Source: Simplicispira hankyongi (GTDB taxonomy: Bacteria > Pseudomonadota > Gammaproteobacteria > Burkholderiales > Burkholderiaceae_C). Taken from it: DNA of 64,000 bases. The DNA lies in contig NZ_QXJC01000001.1 of the NCBI RefSeq assembly GCF_003570885.1, forward strand, positions 682,001-746,000. The letters are read 5' to 3'. The position numbers and the translations under genes were made by a program. Positions within the stretch are counted from its first letter, which is position 1. The number at the start of each line of letters is the position of its first letter. The notes under the pieces were generated by a model, which was given only the letters and a program-made list of their open reading frames with translations, was not told the origin of the DNA and did not search any database. Shown one piece after another: positions 57,820 to 64,000 of this stretch.

Positions 57820-60186
57820 TCAGACCTGCCGGTGAAACGGTCCATCGTCGCCCACCTGCACCAGGTTTTCGACAGTGGCCAAGGGCTTGGGCGCGCGTTC
57901 TGCGTCGCCCGCGGCCACGCAATCGGCGTAGTAACGCACGGTGCCCGCGTCGTCCTCGATTTCCACCAAACCGTGAATGTCGGTTTCGAAGCCTGGGCAC
58001 AGCTTGGCAAATTCGCGCGCGAACTTGAGGTAGTCCACGATCTTCTTGTTGAACACCTCGCCCGGAATCAGCAGCGGAATGCCGGGTGGGTACGGCGTGA
58101 CCAGGCCGACGGTGATGCGGCCCTCCAGATGGTCGATTTCCACCCGCTCGGTCGTACGGTGCGCGATATGCGCGAAGGCATCCGATGGTTTCATGGCCGG
58201 GGTCAGATCCGAGAGGTACATCTCGGTCGTCAGGCGCGCGATGTCGTACTTGGCGTACATCTCATGCACGTGCTGGCACAACTCCTGCAGCCCCATGCGC
58301 TCGTAGCGTTTGTGCTGCTGGCAGAACTCGGGAAGGATGCGCCACATGGGCTGGTTCTTCTCGTAATCGTCCTTGAATTGCTGCAGCGCGGTCAGCAAGG
58401 TGTTCCAGCGGCCCTTGGTGATACCGATGGTGAACATGATGAAGAAGCTGTAAAGCCCCGTCTTCTCCACCACCACGCCGTGCTCGGCCAAATACTTGGT
58501 GACGATGGATGCCGGAATGCCCGTCTTGTCGAACTTGCCGTCGAGGTTCAGCCCGGGCGTGACGATGGTCGACTTGATCGGGTCGAGCATGTTGAAGCCG
58601 TCGGCCAGCTGGCCAAAGCCGTGCCACTTGCTGCCCACCTTGCGGCTCTTGCTGTCGCTGCGGATGATCCAGTCTTCAGCGCGGCCAATGCCTTCGTCGA
58701 CCAGCTTTTCCGGCCCCCAGACCTTGAACCACCAATCTTTCTTGCCGAACTCTTCTTCAATCTGGCGCATGGCGCGGCGAAAATCCAGCGCCTCCAAAAT
58801 GCTTTCTTCCACCAAGGCAGTGCCACCGGGCGGCTCCATCATGGCGGCGGCCACGTCGCAACTGGCAATGATGCTGTACTGCGGGCTCGTGCTGGTGTGC
58901 ATCAGATAGGCCTCATTGAAGAGGTGCCTGTCGAGCTTGGTGGTCTGCGAATCCTGAACCAGCACATGGCTCGCCTGGCTGATGCCGGCGAGCAGCTTGT
59001 GGATGGACTGCGTAGCGTAGGTCACCGAATGCTGGGGCCGCGTACGCTTCTTGCCCATGGCGTGGTAGCTGCCATAAAACGGGTGAAACGCTGCATGCGG
59101 CAACCACGCCTCGTCAAAGTGCAGGTTCTCCACGTAGCCGTCGAGCATGCCCTTGATGGTTTCGGTGTTGTAGAGCACACCGTCGTAAGTCGACTGCGTA
59201 AGCGTCAGCACGCGCGGCTTCACCTTTTTGGCATCCACGCCCTTGAGCAGTGGGTTCTTTTTGATCTTGGCCTGGATCGTGGCTGGCTCAAACTCGCTTT
59301 TCGGAATCGGGCCAATGATGCCAAAGTGGTTGCGCGTGGGTTTCAGGAAAACCGGAATCGCCCCCGTCATGATGATGCTGTGCAGGATGGATTTGTGGCA
59401 GTTGCGGTCCACCACCACCACATCACCCGGCGCCACGGTGTGGTGCCACACCATTTTGTTCGACGTGCTGGTGCCATTGGTCACGAAGAAGCAGTGGTCG
59501 GCGTTGAAGATGCGCGCCGCGTTGCGCTCGCTCTCGCCAATGGCGCCGTTGTGGTCGAGCAGTTGGCCCAGCTCCTCCACCGCATTGCAGACGTCGGCGC
59601 GCAGCATGTTCTCACCATAGAACTGGTGGTACATCTGCCCCACCGGGCTTTTGAGGAACGCCACACCACCCGAATGCCCTGGGCAGTGCCAGGAATACGA
59701 CCCATCCTCTGCGTAGTCGAGCAGCGCCTTGAAGAACGGCGGCTGCACGCCTTCGAGGTAGCTCTTGGCCTCGCGGATGATGTGCTTGGCCACGAACTCG
59801 GGCGTGTCCTCGAACATGTGGATAAAGCCATGGAGCTCGCGCAGGATATCGTTGGGCAAGTGGCGGCTGGTCTTGGTTTCACCGTGCACGTAAATAGGCA
59901 CATCGACGTTCTTGCGCCGCACTTCTCCAATGAAGCTGCGCAGGCTCAGCACGATTGGATCCAGCCCTGATCCCAGGGTGAATTCTTCATCGTCAATCGA
60001 CAGAATGAAGGCGCTCGCCCGGCTTTGCTGCTGCGCAAACTGCGACAGATCGCCGTAGCTCGTTACCCCCAGCACCTCGAAGCCCTCGGACTCAATCGCC
60101 TGGGCCAGCGCGCGAATGCCCAGCCCGGACGTGTTTTCCGAGCGGTAATCCTCATCGATGATGATGATGGGAAAGCGAAACTTCAT
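57820..60186 (-). CDS. Arg/Lys/Orn decarboxylase, inducible fold-type I family
   Basis: 788 residues from MKFRFPIIIIDEDYRS; the frame continues upstream through nfeD DNA and was cut at this ATG. The N-terminal wing domain (1-130) is receiver-like. The PLP core has HFDEAW (around 356-361) and the Schiff-base Lys397 in TQSIHKLLAG, and a large C-terminal domain follows. Members form decamers and consume protons, giving acid resistance or polyamines. Substrate cannot be chosen from sequence alone. Divergent from nfeD. Confidence 0.92.
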   Translation of the reverse strand: MKFRFPIIIIDEDYRSENTSGLGIRALAQAIESEGFEVLGVTSYGDLSQFAQQQSRASAFILSIDDEEFTLGSGLDPIVLSLRSFIGEVRRKNVDVPIYVHGETKTSRHLPNDILRELHGFIHMFEDTPEFVAKHIIREAKSYLEGVQPPFFKALLDYAEDGSYSWHCPGHSGGVAFLKSPVGQMYHQFYGENMLRADVCNAVEELGQLLDHNGAIGESERNAARIFNADHCFFVTNGTSTSNKMVWHHTVAPGDVVVVDRNCHKSILHSIIMTGAIPVFLKPTRNHFGIIGPIPKSEFEPATIQAKIKKNPLLKGVDAKKVKPRVLTLTQSTYDGVLYNTETIKGMLDGYVENLHFDEAWLPHAAFHPFYGSYHAMGKKRTRPQHSVTYATQSIHKLLAGISQASHVLVQDSQTTKLDRHLFNEAYLMHTSTSPQYSIIASCDVAAAMMEPPGGTALVEESILEALDFRRAMRQIEEEFGKKDWWFKVWGPEKLVDEGIGRAEDWIIRSDSKSRKVGSKWHGFGQLADGFNMLDPIKSTIVTPGLNLDGKFDKTGIPASIVTKYLAEHGVVVEKTGLYSFFIMFTIGITKGRWNTLLTALQQFKDDYEKNQPMWRILPEFCQQHKRYERMGLQELCQHVHEMYAKYDIARLTTEMYLSDLTPAMKPSDAFAHIAHRTTERVEIDHLEGRITVGLVTPYPPGIPLLIPGEVFNKKIVDYLKFAREFAKLCPGFETDIHGLVEIEDDAGTVRYYADCVAAGDAERAPKPLATVENLVQVGDDGPFHRQV

Positions 60187-60336
60187 GCGGGGCCTCCGAG
60201 CAGCCGCGCCTCTGCGCGGCGATAAAAAGCGAAATAGCCGCGCAGTGTAAGGAATATGTCGACCCGATCGCGTAAGTCTCTGTCTTTTGACCCAGAATGC
60301 GGGCTCATGAAGCAATAAGCATACGGAGGCGGCGGG

Positions 60337-60762
60337 ATGGCGGAATCGACAATCTGGTGGCTGCTGGCGGGGGGCACGGTGGTGGCCGAACTGCTGACCG
60401 GCACCTTCTACCTGCTGATGCTGGCCGTGGGCTTTGCAGCGGCAGCCCTCGCGGCGCACGCAGGCGCGTCCACCGTGGTGCAAATCGTGACCGCCGCCTT
60501 GGTGGGAGGCGGCGCAGTCGTCGCGTGGCACTGGGCCCGGCGCCGGCGCCCCGGCGATCCTTCTGCCCGGGCAGACCGGAGCGTGAATCTCGACGTGGGC
60601 GAGTTGGTCATGATCGACAGCTGGAATGCCGATGGCACCGCCGCTGTCAAATACCGCGGTGCCAACTGGACTGCCGTGCACCGCAATGGCGTCACGCCCA
60701 GCGTGGGCATGCACCGTGTGGCCGAACTGGTGGGCAGCCGTCTGTTGGTCGATCCAGTCTGA
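60337..60762 (+). CDS. NfeD-family membrane protein
   Basis: 141 residues. Two or three helices (about 5-70, WWLLAGGTVVAELLTGTFYL) and a C-terminal OB-fold domain (about 80-140, VGELVMIDSWNADGTAAVKY). It is the short NfeD type, which partners SPFH proteins at the membrane; the SPFH gene follows after 41 bp. Confidence 0.93.
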   Translation: MAESTIWWLLAGGTVVAELLTGTFYLLMLAVGFAAAALAAHAGASTVVQIVTAALVGGGAVVAWHWARRRRPGDPSARADRSVNLDVGELVMIDSWNADGTAAVKYRGANWTAVHRNGVTPSVGMHRVAELVGSRLLVDPV

Positions 60763-60803
60763 GCGCCCACACCTATTTCAACGACACAGAGGGAACGTTC
60801 TCC

Positions 60804-61724
60804 ATGCAAGTCGCCATCGTCATTCTCGTCATCGCCATTCTGTTCATCGCGCGCTCAATCAAGGTCGTGCCGCAGCAAAACGCCTGGGTCAAGGAGCGCC
60901 TGGGCAAGTACGCCGGCACCCTCACGCCCGGTCTGAATTTCCTCGTGCCGTTCGTGGACCGCGTGGCGTACAAACACAGCCTGAAGGAAATCCCGCTCGA
61001 CGTGCCCAGCCAGATCTGCATCACGCGCGACAACACGCAGTTGCAGGTGGACGGCATCCTGTACTTTCAAGTGACCGACCCGATGCGCGCGAGCTACGGT
61101 TCGAGCAACTACATCGTCGCCGTGACGCAACTGGCGCAGACCTCGCTGCGCAGCGTCATCGGCAAGCTCGAACTCGACAAAACCTTTGAAGAACGCGACA
61201 TCATCAACGCCCAGGTGGTGCAGGCCATTGACGAGGCAGCGCTGAACTGGGGCGTGAAGGTGCTGCGCTACGAGATCAAGGACCTCACGCCTCCCAAGGA
61301 AATCCTGCACGCCATGCAGGCCCAGATCACCGCCGAGCGCGAAAAACGCGCCTTGATTGCCGCCTCCGAAGGCCGCCGCCAGGAGCAGATCAACATCGCC
61401 ACCGGTGAGCGCGAGGCCTTCATCGCCCGCTCAGAAGGCGAGAAGCAGGCGGTCATCAACAACGCACAGGGTCAAGCGGCCTCCATTCTGGCCGTCGCCG
61501 ATGCCACGGCCCAGGCCATTGAACGCGTCGCCAACGCCATTCGCCAGCCCGGCGGCGATCTGGCGGTACAGCTCAAGGTGGCAGAAAAAGCCGTGGAGGC
61601 GTACAGCAAGGTCGCAGCCGACGCCACCACGACGCTGATCGTGCCTAGCAACATGACCGAGGTGTCGGCATTGATCGGGTCGGCGATGAAGATGGTGCAG
61701 AGCACTGGGCAGCGCGCCGCGTAG
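60804..61724 (+). CDS. SPFH/Band 7 membrane protein (QmcA/paraslipin type)
   Basis: 306 residues. An N-terminal anchor helix (VAIVILVIAILFIA), a Band 7 domain (about 20-200, VVPQQNAWVKERLGKYAGTL), a coiled coil (about 185-250, AQITAEREKRALIAASEGRR) and a C-terminal tail ending in GSAMKMV. It assembles into membrane cages or microdomains and works with NfeD. Upstream frame in the nfeD region was ignored. Confidence 0.94.
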   Translation: MQVAIVILVIAILFIARSIKVVPQQNAWVKERLGKYAGTLTPGLNFLVPFVDRVAYKHSLKEIPLDVPSQICITRDNTQLQVDGILYFQVTDPMRASYGSSNYIVAVTQLAQTSLRSVIGKLELDKTFEERDIINAQVVQAIDEAALNWGVKVLRYEIKDLTPPKEILHAMQAQITAEREKRALIAASEGRRQEQINIATGEREAFIARSEGEKQAVINNAQGQAASILAVADATAQAIERVANAIRQPGGDLAVQLKVAEKAVEAYSKVAADATTTLIVPSNMTEVSALIGSAMKMVQSTGQRAA

Positions 61725-61736
61725 AGGTTCTTTCTT

Positions 61737-62068
61737 CCAACGCTTTTCGCATTGCTAGCCGAACGGATGGCACAGGCCATGCGGTAAACGGACCAAGTGT
61801 CCGGGTTTGGTGGAGAAGCGTTGGTACTGTTGCAGCCCGATACCTCGGAAGAGAATTCCCTGCACCTGGCCCACAAGCTGCGACAAAACTCGCCGATCCG
61901 CCAGTTGCCAGCCTGGGCACGCTCGGGGCTGCCAACATAGGCTTGGCTTGCATGGCGGCAGGAAGTACACAGCGCTTGGACGCCTGGCTCCAGCATGCAG
62001 ACGACGCACTCTGGCAAGCCAAATACGAGGGGGCGGAACCGAACCATGGCGGCGAAAATTTCTGGTGA
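61737..62068 (+). pseudogene. Remnant of a GGDEF (diguanylate cyclase) domain
   Basis: Three pieces of the C-terminal part of a GGDEF domain can be read. FALLAERMAQAMR is followed by an in-frame TAA; then TDQVSGFGGEALVLLQPDTS with NSLHLAHKLRQN; then, after a frameshift near 61918-61940, GAANIGLACMAAG and LDAWLQHADDALWQAKYEG ending in TGA. The active-site motif is degraded to GGEAL and the N-terminal part is absent. It lies 12 bp after the SPFH gene, and cannot make a cyclase. Confidence 0.75.
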
Positions 62069-62284
62069 CCGTCCACCAACCTGCCTTGCAGGCAGAGCAG
62101 GCGATCCGCACGACGACCATTGACGGTGAGGCGGACACACTGCCCGAGCTTGCGGACCCATCCCCCATGAAATTGGCCAGGGCGCTGAAATCGCACACGG
62201 GCGCAAGACAGACGCGCCAGTCACGCTCTTAATCACGCCAAAGCGCCCAGCACGCACCGCGCACATGGCATAATCGTGGGCTTC

Positions 62285-62374
<90 letters not shown>

Positions 62375-62379
62375 GATAC

Positions 62380-62387
62380 AGGCCTAA
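62380..62387 (+). terminator. Left fragment of the tRNA-Ser terminator stem (IS-split)
   Basis: AGGCCTAA is the first part of a 12-bp stem whose remainder lies beyond the IS at 63553. Joining 62387 to 63553 restores AGGCCTAAGTGA, a 5-nt loop and TCACTTAGGCCT followed by a T-run. The last four bases are the CTAA target duplication. Confidence 0.85.
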
Positions 62388-63548
62388 GGAAAGTCTGCAT
62401 AAATCGGCTTCCGATGTGCTCGGCGAGCCGATGAGCTGAGAAAATCTGAAGCATGAAGCAAGCGGACCTTGGCCTGAACCTGACAACCAAGCGCACGCGC
62501 AAGCGTGAGTTCCTGGGGGAGATGGAGCGCGTGGTGCCGTGGGCGGAACTGGTTGCTCTGATCACGCCGTACGCACCGCAAGGCAATCGCGGACGCCCGC
62601 CGTTTGCTGTGGAGACCATGCTGCGGGTGCACTTCATGCAGCAATGGTTTACGCTGAGCGATCCGGCCATGGAAGAGGCACTGCACGACGTGCCGTTGTT
62701 CCGTGAATTCGCTGGCCTGACCTGGGACACCGCAGTGCCCGACGAGACGACGATTCTTCGATTCCGCCGGCTGCTGGAAGAACACAAGCTGGCCCCGCAG
62801 ATCCTGGCGCTCATCAACGAACTGCTCAGCGCCAAGGGACTGCTGCTGCGCACCGGCACCGTCGTCGATGCCACACTGATTGCCGCACCGAGCTCGACCA
62901 AAAACGCATCGGGTAAGCGCGACCCGCAGATGAAGCAAAGCCAGAAGGGCAATCAGTGGTACTTCGGCATGAAGGCCCACATTGGCGTGGACGCGGACTC
63001 GGGTCTGGTGCACACGGTGCGGGGAACGGCAGGCAGCGTCAGCGATGTGGTCGAGGCCAATACCTTGCTGCACGGCGAGGAAGTCGAAGCCTGGGGCGAC
63101 GCTGGCTACCAGGGCGCTGCCAAGCGGGCCGATGCCAAGGAGGGCGTGCGCTGGAACATTGCCATGCGCCCGGGCAAACGCAAGCTGCTGGACAAGACCC
63201 GGCTGGTCGACGACCTGACCGACCAGCTCGAACGCATCAAGGCCAGCATCCGGGCCAAGGTCGAGCATCCGTTTAGGGTGCTCAAGCGCCAGTTTGGCCA
63301 CGTCAAGGTGCGCTACCGCGGCTTGAGCAAGAACACGGCACAACTGCACACGCTGTTTGCGCTGTCCAACCTGTGGATGGCCCGGCGAACTTTGATGAGA
63401 GCGCAGGGATGAGTGCGCCTGCAAACGGCCAAGGGGCCGAGAGAACTGCCCGTACAGGCTGAAAAATCGCTGCGCCACGCGCCCATTCTGCAAATTGGCT
63501 CAACTGGGAGCCATCAGCACACTCAAAGTCGCTTTAAGCAGAGCATCC
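62388..63548 (+). mobile_element. Complete IS5-family insertion sequence, 1161 bp
   Basis: The ends GGAAAGTCTGCATAAATCG and (complement of the right end) GGATGCTCTGCTTAAAGCG match at 14 of 19 positions. The element is flanked by CTAA on both sides (62384-62387 and 63549-63552), the 4-bp YTAR-type duplication of the IS5 subgroup. One intact transposase gene fills most of it. The intact target duplication indicates a simple, probably recent insertion. Confidence 0.92.
62453..63412 (+). CDS. IS5-family transposase
   Basis: 319 residues, uninterrupted. DDE triad: Asp in TVVDATLIAAP, Asp in GDAGYQGAAKR, Glu in VEHPFRVLKRQFGHVK, with the Y-2-R-3-E-6-K type C-terminal signature. The N-terminal DUF772 helix-turn-helix region has RGRPPFAVETMLRVHFMQQW. 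Length and motifs suggest an active element. Confidence 0.97.
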   Translation: MKQADLGLNLTTKRTRKREFLGEMERVVPWAELVALITPYAPQGNRGRPPFAVETMLRVHFMQQWFTLSDPAMEEALHDVPLFREFAGLTWDTAVPDETTILRFRRLLEEHKLAPQILALINELLSAKGLLLRTGTVVDATLIAAPSSTKNASGKRDPQMKQSQKGNQWYFGMKAHIGVDADSGLVHTVRGTAGSVSDVVEANTLLHGEEVEAWGDAGYQGAAKRADAKEGVRWNIAMRPGKRKLLDKTRLVDDLTDQLERIKASIRAKVEHPFRVLKRQFGHVKVRYRGLSKNTAQLHTLFALSNLWMARRTLMRAQG

Positions 63549-63578
63549 CTAAGTGATTGATTCACTTAGGCCTTTTTT
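63548..63578 (+). terminator. Right fragment of tRNA-Ser terminator, still able to fold
   Basis: CTAAGTGA (63549-63556) pairs with TCACTTAG (63562-63569), one more pair uses the last IS base, and CCTTTTTTATTTTT follows. The shortened stem should still terminate, now serving transcription out of the IS transposase. Confidence 0.8.
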
Positions 63579-63610
63579 ATTTTTAAAAGCGCTCACGCTG
63601 AAGCAACTGA

Positions 63611-64000
63611 CTACTCCCGATTCACGCTGCGCCCAACACCGTCCTGCCAGCGCCAAGCATCCTGGCACATGCGCTCCACGCCATGACGCGCTCGCCAGCC
63701 CAGCAGGCGCTCGGCCAGCGCCGGGTCGGCCCAGCACTCGGCCACGTCGCCAGGGCGCCGCGCCACCACCTGGTAGGGGACCGGGCGGCCGCTGGCCTGC
63801 TCGAAACCGCGAACCATCTCCAATACGGACACGGGTCGCCCAGTTCCCAGATTCACGGTGAGTACGCCCGTGTGGCTTTGCAGGTAGCGCAGCGCCGCCA
63901 CGTGGCCCTCTGCCAGATCGCAAACGTGGATGTAGTCGCGCACACCCGTGCCGTCGGGTGTAGGGTAGTCGTCGCCATACACGCTGAGGCATTTGCGTTG
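63611..64000 (-). CDS. galE: UDP-glucose 4-epimerase C-terminal part, cut by window edge
   Basis: 129 residues visible; the frame is open to the edge ([17 protein letters not shown]), so the NAD-binding start and catalytic Tyr lie outside. [19 protein letters not shown] and [18 protein letters not shown] are the C-terminal GalE signatures. It interconverts UDP-glucose and UDP-galactose for surface polysaccharides. It converges on the IS side, where the palindromic terminator lacks a T-run on its strand. Confidence 0.9.
   Translation of the reverse strand, partial: QRKCLSVYGDDYPTPDGTGVRDYIHVCDLAEGHVAALRYLQSHTGVLTVNLGTGRPVSVLEMVRGFEQASGRPVPYQVVARRPGDVAECWADPALAERLLGWRARHGVERMCQDAWRWQDGVGRSVNRE

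Noticed and set aside
62069-62284. Short frames on both strands between the GGDEF remnant and tRNA-Ser
   Set aside because: No frame shows a start with ribosome site or a recognisable domain; probably decayed sequence.

Overview
The window reads as a 64 kb piece of a high-GC betaproteobacterial chromosome, most likely Comamonadaceae (an Acidovorax/Comamonas/Delftia-type genome). The support is gene order (thrS-infC-rpmI-rplT-pheS-pheT-ihfA-merR-tRNA-Pro; rimP-nusA-infB-rbfA-truB-typA; guaB-guaA; ratA-rnfH divergent from smpB; yejABEF beside fabI), protein character and the family-typical dispersed repeats. The genus cannot be fixed from sequence alone. Both edges cut genes: putA at the left and a galE-like epimerase at the right.

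Layout. 0-3.6 kb: 3' end of putA, convergent with a large acyl-CoA-ligase/GNAT fusion of the Pat/YfiQ type. 3.7-11.9 kb: translation operon on the minus strand with thrS, infC (apparent AUA start), rpmI, rplT, pheS, pheT, ihfA, a MerR regulator and tRNA-Pro. A short Thr-rich leader ORF and a terminator hairpin precede thrS and look like an attenuator. 12-16.4 kb: aceA with a strong palindromic promoter site, then a truncated tyrosine integrase with arm-type repeats beside the 3' end of guaA, the scar of an integrated element. 16.4-24 kb: guaB, a DUF4124 protein, rnfH/ratA, smpB, a lipoprotein/ECF-sigma/anti-sigma triad, a 3-hydroxyisobutyryl-CoA hydrolase-type enzyme and an EamA transporter. 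24-32.4 kb: typA-truB-rbfA-infB-nusA-rimP.

32.6-49.4 kb is the accessory, stress-related part: thioredoxin-like protein, universal stress protein, arsRCDA without any efflux permease, a weakly Ppx-like protein, two paralogous RNase II-like proteins flanking an MFS transporter, a P-type ATPase, two CDF metal exporters with the RcnR-type regulator dmeR, and a DUF4382 lipoprotein. 49.6-60.2 kb: yejFEBA oligopeptide importer, fabI, a secreted ATP-dependent DNA ligase, a fasciclin protein and an inducible-type amino-acid decarboxylase. 60.3-64 kb: nfeD and a QmcA-type SPFH protein, a dead GGDEF gene, tRNA-Ser(GGA), a complete IS5-family element that sits inside the tRNA terminator stem, and the partial epimerase.

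No CRISPR array, prophage, toxin cargo or obvious new defence system is visible. The most unusual signals are regulatory or repeat-derived: the thrS leader, the AUA start of infC, the leaderless-looking arsR promoter, the aceA promoter palindrome, the IS5 insertion in a tRNA terminator, and two families of dispersed palindromic repeats that have entered protein-coding genes in frame.
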